A stretch of 64,000 nucleotides of DNA from Fagopyrum homotropicum (lineage: Eukaryota > Streptophyta > Magnoliopsida > Caryophyllales > Polygonaceae): NCBI GenBank assembly GCA_033239125.1, contig BSWB01000004.1, positions 141,740,926 through 141,804,925 of the forward strand, given 5' to 3'. Made by a program: the position numbers and the translations under genes. Positions 1 through 10,533 of the stretch are shown here, one piece after another. Below the pieces are notes generated by a model. The model was given only the letters and a program-made list of their open reading frames with translations, ran no database searches and was not told the DNA's origin. Each line of letters opens with the position of its first letter. Position 1 is the stretch's first letter.

Positions 1-1632
1 TGGTGGTACACATCCGAAGCTTTGAAGGATCATAATTGGAGCAACAAAGGACACAAAGACCACTATTGGTGCAAGCAATGGAGCAACTCATGGCTAGACG
101 ATCACATCATGCTTCTATTGAAGAAAATCGGACCATCACTCAGGAATATCGGCCGATTTTCCTGAGTAGGTCGATTTTTAGGCCTTCAACAACTTAAGCC
201 AGGTGTCCCACGATCTCTTGATCCGGCCTTGCTCTTGGTGGAGAATATAAGTGGGCCTGCAAGCTGTTGCTGAGCATCTCTCCTCTCCCACATTCTCTCA
301 TTCACAGCTCATTGGATTGGGATAGACTTGGAGAAGAAGAAAAACTCTCTTAAATTGAAGGAAGAAGAAGAACACCAAACATAGAGTGATAGTGAGGTTT
401 TGAGTGATTTTGAGTGATTTTTGGAGTCTTTGATTGAGGAACTATTGCAAGGATTGTTAAGAACGTTTTGGAACTTCATTTGAAGGGTTGTAAGTCTTGC
501 TAAAACTTAGATTCAGCTGAGAGTTATTGTTTTTACTTGCTTATCTTTCATCATTCTTCTATAAAAACCATATATGCTTGTGTGATGATTTTGAATCTTG
601 ATATGCATATTATTGGCTAGCTTATTGTGATTCTGGAGTGATGGATTGATGGTTATGGCTAGGGTGATGATAGGATGGACTTATATGTTAGTTTAGGATG
701 ATTTGTATGCACGAAACCCATTCCAGAGAGAAAAATCGGGTTGTTCTTCAGTCAAATTGGCCGATTTGGCCATGATACACCCGATTTTCCTCTCTGTTGC
801 TCTTTAATTGATGAATCTGTATGTTAGGGTGTTAGGGTGTTGAAATCCTAGTGTTTATTTAGCCTAATTTAGCTTAGGATCACCTAATGCTATCAACCTA
901 AGTGAGGAAAGAGATCTACCCGATGATTTCCGATCTTAGATACCTAAGATGATGAATTCTAGGTAGTAGTGAGCCTCACAAGCCGCTATTGGATTGAGTG
1001 TGCTAGGATTATTGCTTGAGACTTACTTTTCCGAGACTTACCCGGTAAGGAGAGGTTTGCCACTTAAGTAGTGTCCGGTTTGTGTAGAATTCCCTACTTT
1101 ACCTCCTTGAGACTTACCCGGTAATAGGAGTTTGATGCGGGATTAGTGAAGTAAGAGACCTACCCGGTAATTGCTTCCATTAGTGAAACACCCTTTCCCA
1201 ACACCGCAACCTTATCCTTAGAATCTTTAGAACCTTGAGTCTAATGCCATAACCGGAAATCTTGACCTCTAGAATCCACTTTTCTCTCTTTTATCACATA
1301 TTTTGTGCTTGTGTTACTTGTTTACCTTGCTAGCTTGAGTTGTTAGTTTGTTTTATTATCATGCTTGATTTGTGATCTTTGTTTTATCACCACAAAAACC
1401 AACCAAAAACATCGAGATTTTCATTTCTTTGTTCTTTGACCTCTTCTTAGACTAGATCCACACTATCTATGACCATTGTTTGACTTGATTTCACCTTAGT
1501 CTTTGTGTTCGACCTCGGAATACTATCCCTACTACAAACGTGCCGTACACTGCGGGTTCGCTACGAGTTAGGAGAAATATATCGATTTTATAAATTGTAA
1601 AGCTTTTTGTGCTACACGTTTCTAGCGTAACA
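1..1632 (+). repeat. Element A 5' LTR (first 205 bp outside window)
   Basis: The LTR ends GCGTAACA at 1632, followed by AGTTTT and the PBS. It aligns without large gaps to the A 3' LTR, which is 1,837 bp when the nested element E is removed. It contains a TATA-like box at 246-251, ATCGGCCGAT-type palindromes near 146-160 and 754-767, and four copies of GAGAYYTACCCGGTAA-like motifs at about 911, 1033, 1109 and 1155. Short ORFs on either strand here are unrelated to any protein I recognise. Confidence 0.93.
246..251 (+). promoter_or_regulatory. TATA-like box of A 5' LTR
   Basis: TATAAG in the context GAGAATATAAGTGG. The same box is at the matching position in the LTRs of A (3' copy, 50232), C (24140), D and E. 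A palindromic ATCGGCCGAT motif lies about 93 bp upstream. The transcription start itself cannot be read from sequence. Confidence 0.55.
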
Positions 1633-1638
1633 AGTTTT

Positions 1639-1656
1639 TGGCGCCGTTGCCGGGGA
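1639..1656 (+). other. Primer binding site (tRNA-Asp type), element A
   Basis: TGGCGCCGTTGCCGGGGA begins 7 bases after the LTR end. It is complementary to the CCA-end of plant tRNA-Asp(GUC), the primer known for Athila elements. Confidence 0.9.
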
Positions 1657-1772
1657 CTAGGTCTTGATCGAGTCATTTTTGTGATTGTTTATAGTGTAGA
1701 TCTTTCTTGTTGCTTTTGATCTCTTTTGGTGTGTGTCTTTGCTTTTCAGGACATCTCTCACTCTTTAGGTGC

Positions 1773-3572
1773 ATGCGAAGATCTCGTGGCAAGGATTTAG
1801 CTCCATTCGATCCCGAACCGGAGAAAACCCTTAGATCTAGATCCAAGAGCATTAGAAAGGGAAAAGAGATGGCCGGAAGAGATCTCCAAGCTGAGTTGGA
1901 TGAGGCTTTAGACCAAATAAGGCTAAGAGATGAGCTCTTGGAGGAAGAAAGGAGACTTGCCAATGAGAGGCAAGAAGCAACTAGGAGGGAGATTGATGAG
2001 ATTAGGCAAGCCCTTGTACAAGGAGAGCTTAATCGTCAACAACCTCCACCCCCTCCACCACAACCGCAGCCGGCGGCGAATGTTAGGGTTGTACCCATTG
2101 CAATCAAAGAGCCACAAATATTGGGGAGACGTATGGATCCGGCACAAAGAGCACATCGTCCGGGTGTGAACTTAGGAGATCCCGCAACCCACAACTACGA
2201 GCTCTGCCCTCAAGTTCTAGAAATGATCCGGCATAATCAATTTGGAGGGATGGAAGGAGAGTCTCCTCATCAACACTTGATGAACTATGAGATTTTGATG
2301 GAAACTCTTAGACCGCCAAGATTGGAGAGCAACAACCATAAGCTTAGGGCTTTTTCCTTCTCTCTTAAGGATAAAGTCTTGGCTTGGTATCAATCTATTC
2401 CACAAGGGCGAGTTAGAACTTGGGAGGAGATGACAACCGAGTTTTTGACTAAGTTCTTCCCACCTTCCAAGACTACCGAGTTACGAGGGAAGATAAATGC
2501 CTTCGTGATGAAGGATAGAGAGAGTTTATTCAAGTCTTGGGAGAGGTTCAAAGATCTTCTCCTAGATTGTCCACACCATGGTATACCAAAAATTGAACTA
2601 TTGGAGATCTACTTCAAGGGACTTGATGAAGATAGCCAATTCAAGCTTCAATCTCTTTCCGGTGGGACTTTCATGGAAAAGCATGTGGATGAAGCTTGGG
2701 AGTTTGTGGAGAAACAAGCTCTAGTGATTGAGAAATACTCCCATAGGAAGAGTGAAGGGAGAAAGGCGGGAGCATATGAAGTGAGTGAAGTCACCATGAG
2801 AAATTTCAAGCTTGACGCCATCAACAACGAGCTAAAGTCTTTGAGGGAGTTGTGTGCTACAACTTTGAAGAACCAAGCGACCCCTCAAGTGCAAGTGCAA
2901 GCAAACTTGTCTTCCAAGGAGGAAGATGTGAACTACATGGGAAGGGGCAATTATAACAACTACCAAGGCCAAGGAACTTCAACAACAACCGGCAATTCAA
3001 CAATTACCGGCCCAACCATAACCATCCCGGGTTTTCCTACTCTAACCCGGATGGAGCCTTGAACCCTCCCGCTTCCACAAGCACAACTCCACCACCAAAA
3101 GCTTCACAAGAACCTCCACCCGGATTTACTCAACCTCCAAAGGATAGAACCGAAATGATGTTTGAGCAATTGCTTGGAAGGTTGAGTGGTCTTGAGAGCA
3201 CGGTGACTTCAATTTCTAAAGCTCAAAAGGTCTTGGAAGCACAAGTGTTCCAAAAGGCGGGTGAAGCACATAGAGATACGGGGAAGCTTCCCGGAAGAAC
3301 CGAAGATAACCCAAGAGGCCAAGTGTTGGCTATTACAACAAGGAGTGGGTTGAGTATGAAGGATCCTTTGCCCAAGGAGAATGCTAAAGGGAAGCAAGTG
3401 GTGAATGAAGAAGAGCCATTGCAAGAAGATGGAGGCAAGAGCAAGGATGTTAAGCCAACATATGTGGCACCGCCTCCATACAAGCCACCACTACCGTTCC
3501 CACAATCACGAGCAAGAGCTCGCTTGGACAATCACTTTGGTAAATTCCTTGAACTTATGTCTAAATTGCATA
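1773..3572 (+). pseudogene. gag: Element A gag (frameshifted, truncated into protease region)
   Basis: The capsid polyprotein starts at ATG 1773 (MRRSRGKDLAP), as in the C, D, E and F copies. The N-terminus has a charged coiled-coil segment (about residues 30-85), then a polyproline tract and the capsid core with MRHNQFGG-like, ALAWYQS-like and EFLTKFFPP blocks. No CCHC zinc knuckle is present; an N/G/R/Y-rich stretch takes its place. Compared with E, one C is missing near 2969, which throws the frame into a stop at 3060-3062. The correct frame continues at 3059 with the linker and AITTRSG block. Homology stops at about 3572, just before the conserved INIPFMDA segment ahead of the protease, where opposite-strand element B sequence begins. 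The product would not be functional. Confidence 0.9.
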
Positions 3573-3573
3573 C

Positions 3574-4832
3574 ACGGTTGTCACATCTTCTCTACGACCG
3601 TATAACTCCTTGGAGTGAGGCATGATTTTGGTTGTGAAATCCACAGCCGTGGAATACAGGGTATAACCGTGGATTCTCACGTTTTCTGCCTCATCGTGAA
3701 GTTTCTCAAACTCCACTTCACCTATTTCTTCTTGTGCTTCTAAGGCTTCAATTGCCTCATTGCACTCTTCTTCTTCCCCTACATTGGTTAGACTCATAGT
3801 GATAACCTTTTGTAAAGGATCGTTAAAGAGAATCGCACTTACCTCCTCCCTAGATAAACCTTCTTCATCTTGGATATCGAAAATATCCTCATCAAAGATT
3901 GGCTCCTTCACTAGAGTTGAAAGAACGAACTCTACTTTCTCCTCTCCTATGTCAAAAGCGAGTCTACCACTCTTGCAATCGACTATGCAGCCGGAAGTTG
4001 CAAGAAACGGTCTTCCGAGTATGATCGGGACCGGACTATCTGCAGGAATGTCAAGCACGACAAAATCAATGGGAACAAAGAATTTACCTAGCTTGACCGG
4101 GACGTCTTCTACAATACCGACGGGGCGAGTGATGGATCGATCCGCCATGTACAACGTCATCTTCACCGGTTTAGGGTCGCCTAAACCGATCTTCCTACAC
4201 AATGCAAGTGGTATGATGCTCACACTTGCTCCTAAGTCACATAACGCATCGTATGTGACATCTCCAACTCCTATGGGAATACAAAATGACCCCGAATCCT
4301 TTAGCTTTGGGGGCATTTTCTCCTTCATGGTTTTGATGAGATCCGAAGAATCCGAACTCATCTTAACCTCTCCGAAGTCTTCTAGCTTCCTCTTGTTAGA
4401 GAGGAGCTCCTTCAAGAACTTGCCATAAGCCGGCATACCTACAATAGCATCAATAAATGGTATATTAATATGCAGCTTGCTCATGAGTTCTATGAACTTA
4501 CCAAATTGTTTATCTAGGCGCGCTCTCGCTCTAGATTGAGGGAATGGTAGGGGAGGTTTATAAGCCGAAGGAGGAACGTAGACATCTTCCTTTTCCTTCC
4601 CCCTCTCTTTCTCCTTGTCCTTCTCTACGGAGACTTCAACGAACTTGGGCTGCGGATCGGTGGTAGTCACCCCGCTCCTAGTTGTGATTGCCATAACCCT
4701 TCCCTTAGGGTTGTCCTCCGTCTTTTCTGGAAGTTTCCCTTGATTCCTAGGAACTTCCTCCGCATGGTTGAACATTTGGTTTTCCAAGACTTTTTGAGCT
4801 TTGTCAACCTTGGAAATTTGATCATCAACCTT
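3574..4832 (-). pseudogene. Displaced gag C-terminus, protease and linker of a B-type element
   Basis: On the minus strand this piece follows the integrase of B1 but encodes upstream parts again: KVDDQISKVDKAQKVLEN, the AITTRSG block, then the protease with YDALCDLGASVSIIP and the PIILGRPFLATSG motif, then the acidic linker. It is a near-identical second copy of 7614-8872, offset by 4,040 bp with about ten differences noticed by eye. The active-site DLGAS is intact here, whereas the same codon is a stop in the other B1 copy. The piece ends in the CCACGGCCGTGG-rich PR-RT linker where it meets A's gag. It comes either from a template switch or from a third B copy. Confidence 0.85.
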
Positions 4833-5314
4833 AAGTTCAACCACTTGATAGCCCAAAAACGCTTCTCTCCCGCTTCTTTCATGCTGAAGTTCAACCACTT
4901 GATAGCCCAAAACGCTTTGTGCTCCAACTCTACCGGCAAGTGACAAGACTTCCCATACACAAGGTTGTATGGTGTGGTTTCTATGGGAGTCTTGTATGCA
5001 GTCCGGTATGCCCATAATGCATCGTCAAGCTTCAAGGACCAATCCTTCCTAGTCCTTGAAACTGTCTTCTCTAGAATTCCTTTGATCTCCCTATTTGAGA
5101 TCTCAACTTGTCCACTCGTTTGTGGATGGTAAGGGGTAGCTATCTTGTGGGTAACCCCACAGTTAGCTAGAAGAGCTTCAAAGCGCCGGGCAATGAAGTG
5201 AGAACCTCCATCACTAATGATCGTCCTTGGCGTCCCGAATCGCGGGAAAATGGTCTTGTTGAAGAACTTAACCACCACCATGGCATCATTGGTGGGAGAG
5301 GCAATTGCTTCCAC
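4833..5314 (-). pseudogene. B1 integrase C-terminal part, truncated
   Basis: This continues the integrase after the stop at 5315. It holds EAIASPTNDA, the catalytic-Asp block IISDGGSHF, and the Glu of the DDE triad in GQVEISNREIKG, then VYGKSCHLPVELEHKAFW. After SMKEAGEKR the normal sequence breaks off. A 26-bp block (4833-4858) repeats 4887-4912, and the strand then continues into displaced gag sequence. The C-terminal chromatin-targeting end of integrase is missing. Confidence 0.85.
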
Positions 5315-6994
5315 CTATCTAGAAACATAATCCACCGCCAATAGTATGTATTGGTTTCCACAAGAGGATGGGAATGGTCCCATGAAATCGACTCCCCAAA
5401 GGTCGAAAATTTCCACCTCTTGGATGTTGTTGAGGGGCATCTCATTCCTCTTAGAGATATTGCCTGTTCTTTGACAAGCATCGCAGCAAGAAACAAAGGA
5501 TTGCACATCTCTAAACAAAGTAGGCCAAAAGAATCCAGATTGCAATACCTTTGCGCTAGTCTTGTTCGAACTAGCGTGTCCTCCACAAGGTAGTGAATGA
5601 TAATGACGGATGACACTTTGCATCTCATCTTCCGGCACACATCGCCGAATGATGCCATCCGGACCTCTCTTGAAGAGAAGAGGCTCGTTCCAATAGTATT
5701 CCCGGACGTCCTTAAAGAACTTCTTCCTTTGTGCGTAGGATAATCCGGGCGGTATCTCCTGACAAACCAAATAGTTAACAAAATCAGCAAACCATGGTTC
5801 GTTACCTTTGGAGATCACATCGATGCACTCCTCAATAAGATGTAGGTGTTCGTCTAGGAAGGAGTCGTCGATGGGTAAATGGTCGTCCTCTAGATGTGTT
5901 ATGCGACTCAAATGATCCGCAACAGAATTTTCTGAACCTTTCTTGTCGCGGATCTCAAGATCGAATTCTTGTAGGAGAAGAATCCATCTAATTAACCTTT
6001 GCTTCGCATCTTTCTTCGCAAGGAGGTACCGGATCGCAGCATGATCCGTGTAGACAATCACCTTTGCACCTACAAGATAAGAGCGAAACTTGTCAATAGC
6101 ATAGACAATGGCTAGAAACTCTTTTTCGGTAGTGGCATAGTTGAGCTGCGCTTCATCTAGCGCCTTGCTAGCATAGTATATGGCATGGGTTGCCCCTTCC
6201 TTTCGTTGTCCAAGAACAGCTCCAATAGCTACGTCACTAGCATCGCACATAATCTCAAAGGGAAGAGTCCAATCCGGAGGTTGGATAATAGGTGCTGAAA
6301 TTAGAGCTTGCCGAATGGTGTTAAACGCATCCAAACATTCCTGCGAAAACTCAAAAACCGCATCTTTCATCAATAGATTAGTGAGAGGTTTTGATATCTT
6401 AGAAAAGTCCTTAATGAAACGTCTATAAAATCCAGCATGTCCTAGGAAACTTCTTATCCCTTTCACCGAAATTGGGGGAGGAAGCTTCTCTATGGTCTCT
6501 ATCTTAGCTTTGTCTACTTCTATCCCTCTACTAGAGACTAAATGGCCTAATACAATTCCTTCCTTAACCATGAATTGACACTTCTCCCAATTAAGAACTA
6601 GGTTAGTGTCTTCACACCTTTGCAAAACAAGAGAAAGGTTAGAAAGGCAATCGTTAAAAGAGGAACCGTATACGGAGAAGTCGTCCATGAAGACTTCCAT
6701 GATTTCCTCTACGTATTCGGAGAAGATGGCCATCATGCACCGTTGAAAGGTGGCTGGGGCGTTGCAAAGCCCGAACAGCATTCTCCTATAAGCAAACGTA
6801 CCCCATGGGCACGTGAATATGGTCTTCTCTTGATCATCTGGGTTTATCGGAATCTGAAAGAAACCACTATAACCGTCAAGGTAGCAAAAATGTGAATGTT
6901 GTGCTAACCTTTCAAGCATTTGATCAATGAATGGCAGTGGAAAATGATCCTTCCGCGTTGCATTGTTGAGCTTGCGGTAGTCTATGCACATCCG
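5315..6994 (-). pseudogene. pol: B1 reverse transcriptase, RNase H and integrase N-terminal half
   Basis: The 558-residue open segment starts MCIDYRKLNNATRKDHFPL. It contains the RT fingers and palm with FMDDFSVYG, RNase H (CDASDVAIGAVLGQ, YTDHAAIRYLL), and the HHCC zinc region of integrase followed by WGVDFMGPFP. It ends at a TAG replacing the Trp codon of the conserved SRWVEA. The same stop is present in B2 at 16831, so it predates the split of the two B units. The upstream stop at 6995 (Trp to TGA) separates it from the RT start. Confidence 0.9.
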
Positions 6995-8269
6995 TCATCC
7001 AGTTACGGTTCGGGTAGGAATGAGTTCGTTTTTTTTGTTGGTGATGACCGTCATTCCTCCCTTCTTCGGAACTACTTGAACCGGACTCACCCACTTACTA
7101 TCGGAGATAGGGTAGATGATACCTGCATCAAGAAGCTTAAGAATTTCCTTCTTGACAACCTCCTTCATGGTCGGATTCAACCGCCTTTGAGGTTGTCTTG
7201 AAGTTCTAAAATCTTCCACCATTAATATTTTATGCATGCATAGGGAGGGTTTAATTCCTACTAAGTCCTCAATAGTATAGCCTATAGCTTTCCTATGTTT
7301 CCTAAGGACAATCATGAGCTGATTATGTTCATCTATGCTTAGATTGGAACTAACAATAACTGGAAAGGTAGAATTAGATCCTAGAAAAGCGTACCTTAGA
7401 TGAGTAGGAAGTGGTTTGAGTTCCATTGCTTTCGGAGCTTCCAGTGATCCTTGAGAAGCGTCCGATGTTTCCTTAGAAGTTTCTAAGGGTGATGAGTGTG
7501 TGGGAGAAGAATCAGAAGAAGTTGAAGAAGTGTCTCGATCACTCCTTTCCACGCCCAAAATTACGGGTTCCTCATGGCCTCCACGGCCGTGGTTTAGGGC
7601 GTGGAAGGGAAATACGGTTGTCACATCTTCTCTACGACCGTATAACTCCCTGGAGTGAGGCATGATTTTGGTTGTGAAATCCACGGCCGTGGAATACAGG
7701 GTATAACCGTGGATTCTCACGTTTTCTGCCTCATCGTGAAGTTTCTCAAACTCCACTTCACCTATTTCTTCTTGTGCTTCTAAGGCTTCAATTGACTCAT
7801 TGCACTCTTCTTCTTCCCCTACATTGGTTAGACTCATAGTGATAACCTTTTGTAAAGGATCGTTAAAGAGAATCGCACTTACCTCCTCCCTAGATAAACC
7901 TTCTTCATCTTGGATATCGAAAATATCCTCATCAAAGATTGGCTCCTTCACTAGAGTAGAAAGAACGAACTCTACTTTCTCCTCTCCTATGTCAAAAGCG
8001 AGTCGACCACTCTTGCAATCGACTATGCAGCCGGAAGTTGCAAGAAACGGTCTTCCGAGTATGATCGGGACCGGACTATCTGCAGGAATGTCAAGCACGA
8101 CAAAATCAATGGGAACAAAGAATTTACCTAGCTTGACCGGGACGTCTTCTACAATACCGACGGGGCGAGTGATGGATCGATCCGCCATGTACAACGTCAT
8201 CTTCACCGGTTTAGGGTCGCCTAAACCGATCTTCCTACACAATGCAAGTGGTATGATGCTCACACTTGC
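6995..8269 (-). pseudogene. B1 protease C-terminal part, linker and RT N-terminus
   Basis: The open segment starts just after the protease active site (SIIPLALCRKIGLG) and includes the flap and PIILGRPFLATSG region. An acidic, low-complexity linker of about 170 residues follows, carrying three CCACGGCCGTGG-type DNA motifs, and then the start of RT (SDSKWVSPVQVVPKKGG). It is closed by TGA for the Trp of TGWRMCID. The stop at 8270 lies inside DLGAS (Gly codon GGA to TGA), which would destroy the protease. Confidence 0.88.
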
Positions 8270-9214
8270 TCATAAGTCACATAACGCATCGTATGTGACA
8301 TCTCCCACTCCTATGGGAATGCAAAATGACCCCGAATCCTTTAGCTTTGGGGGCATTTTCTCCTTCATGGTTTTGATGAGATCCGAAGAATCCGAACTCA
8401 TCTTAACCTCTCCGAAGTCTTCTAGCTTCCTCTTGTTAGAGAGGAGCTCCTTCAAGAACTTGCCATAAGCCGGCATACCTACAATAGCATCAATAAATGG
8501 TATATTAATATGCAGCTTGCTCATGAGTTCTATGAACTTACCAAATTGTTTATCTAGGCGCGCTCTCGCTCTAGATTGAGGGAATGGTAGGGGAGGTTTA
8601 TAAGCCGAAGGAGGAACGTAGACATCTTCCTTTTCCTTCCCCCTCTCTTTCTCCTTGTCCTTCTCTACGGAGACTTCAACGAACTTGGGCTGCGGATCGG
8701 TGGTAGTCACCCCGCTCCTAGTTGTGATTGCCATAACCCTTCCCTTAGGGTTGTCCTCCGTCTTTTCTGGAAGTTTCCCTTGATTCCTATGAACTTCCTC
8801 CGCATGGTTGAACATTTGGTTTTCCAAGACTTTTTGAGCTTTGTCAACCTTAGAAATTTGATCATCAACCTTAATGAAGCGGTTCTCCAACCCTTGAAGC
8901 TTTCCCAAAATCGTTTCCAACATGGGATCGGGCTTCTCCTTCCCCGAATTGTTTCCTCCATTAGATGATTGCCCCTGGCTTTTCAAAGGAGTAGAGGAAG
9001 AGGAAGGTGGAGTTAGTGAATTAGAGTTGGAAGGATAAGAGTTACCGGAATTTTGTTGATTGGAGCGCCAATTGTTGTTGTTTGAACCCCTATTGTTGTT
9101 CCAATTGTTGTTCCGGTTGTTGTTGTTTCCATTCCAATTGTTATTCCGGTTGTTATTCCGGTTATTGTTGTCGCCGCCATTGTTGTTGCCCAAATAACCA
9201 ACATCCTTCCCTTG
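8270..9214 (-). pseudogene. B1 gag C-terminus and protease start
   Basis: The segment encodes an unusually asparagine-rich stretch (GNNNGGDNNNRNN) where a CCHC zinc knuckle would be expected. It continues with a Ser/Pro-rich part, the VDDQISKVDKAQKVLEN coiled segment, AITTRSG, INIPFIDAIVGMPAYGKFLKE and the protease up to CDL. It is in the same frame as gag and separated from it only by the stop at 9215 (CAA to TAA). Confidence 0.88.
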
Positions 9215-10432
9215 TTACTTTGGGAAGTTGGTCTTGATAGCCTCCTTCAACTCTTTGATCTCATTGTTGAGGGAGAAAATCTGATTTTGAGCTTCATGTG
9301 TGAGCTTTGCTCCTTGCTCCACACGATTTCCCTCCACTTTCCGGTGGGAATACTTCTCTATGACCCTTGCCTGCTTCTCAATGAAGTCCCAAGCGTCATC
9401 TTCTCTCATGTCCATGAATGTTCCACATGAGAGGGATTGGAGGTTGAATTGCGTTCCCGCATCTAACCCCTTGTAGTAAATCTCCAGCAAGGCAAGTTTG
9501 GATATGCCATGATGAGGGCAATCCAAGAGCAAATCCTGAAATCTTTCCCAAGATTGAAACAAACTTTCGTTAGATGTCATGGAAAAAGCATTAATCTTAC
9601 CTCTAAGTTCCGCCGTTTTAGATGGCGGAAAGAATTTAGTGAGGAACTCCGCGGAAAGGTCTTCCCACGTGTCTAGTTTCCCACTAGGAAGAGCTTGATA
9701 CCAAGACAACGCTTTCCCCTTCAAGGAGAAGAAGAAAGGCTTGAGCTTATAGCTGTTGGTAGTAGCGCTCTTTGGTCTCATTGTCTCCATCATACACTCA
9801 AAGTTCTGCAAGTGTTGGTGTGGAGATTCAGCACTTGTCCCGCCAAATTGGTTTTGGCGAACAAGAGTAATGACTTGAGGGTTGAAGCTAAACCCTTGCA
9901 TATCATCAGCATCAAAGTTCACGCCCAAACGGCGTGGTTGTTGTGTTGGATCCATCCGCTGGCCAAGAGTTCTTGGCTCTTCATCTACACGTTCGATCCT
10001 CGCATTCCTAGGTGGAACACGACGATTGGCAGCTCCCCGTGGATGGAAAGGATTCACATTGATTGTAGGATCAATCTCCTCTAATGGTGGCATGGAAGAA
10101 TCACTATCATCAGCGGATGAGTGACCTTTTCTTCTAGACCTTGATGCTTTCCTTGAGGATTTCTTGCTTCCCTTATTCTTAAGGTCGCTTAGCTCTACCC
10201 TCATCTGGAAGATCATGTCTTGTAGATTGTTAACTTGAGATTGATGATGATCCATTTCGTCTTGGCGGAGGGTCTCATTCCATTGGAGTTGAGCTTCCTT
10301 CTCCGCCAACTCCGCTTGAAAATCACGTTCGTGTCCTTCAGCCATTTTCTTTTCCTTGCGCTTTTGCCTTAAAGTTTTCTCTAGCTCTTGATCAAGAGGT
10401 AAGAGATCTTCGGTGTTCCTAGACCTGCGCAT
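9215..10432 (-). pseudogene. gag: B1 gag, capsid region
   Basis: The ATG at 10432 begins MRRSRNTEDLLPLDQELEK, matching B2 at 21948. A coiled-coil N-terminus (residues 25-85) and a Lys/Ser/Arg-rich patch are followed by the capsid core with VRQNQFGGTSAESPHQHLQNFE, ALSWYQALPSGK and EFLTKFFPPSKTAELRGK. The family is the same as A's gag, but the N-terminus and the tail are clearly diverged. It is closed by a premature TAA at 9215 where B2 still reads on. Confidence 0.9.
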
Positions 10433-10509
10433 GCACTCAAAGTAATATCAAATAACGAGAGCAAGCTCCCAAGCTCGACAACCGGCTACCGAATTCGGCC
10501 GAAACCAAA

Positions 10510-10527
10510 TCCCCGGCAACGGCGCCA
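10510..10527 (-). other. Primer binding site, B1
   Basis: The reverse complement of TCCCCGGCAACGGCGCCA is the tRNA-Asp PBS. It lies 6 bases from the LTR end at 10534. Confidence 0.9.
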
Positions 10528-10533
10528 AAAACT

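Noticed and set aside
820..850. GTTAGGGTGTTAGGGTG telomere-like repeats in LTRs
   Set aside because: Only two units in each LTR and present in every A-type copy, so they are part of the LTR and not an interstitial telomere.
911..1170. Regularly repeated motif as a possible CRISPR or satellite array
   Set aside because: Spacing is irregular (about 122, 76 and 46 bp), the intervals are LTR sequence shared between copies, and the source is plant DNA.
3760..4428. 222-aa plus-strand ORF, repeated at 7800-8468 and 19316-19984
   Set aside because: It is the antisense of the protease region in three B copies; repetition comes from the element, and codon content follows the protease frame on the other strand.
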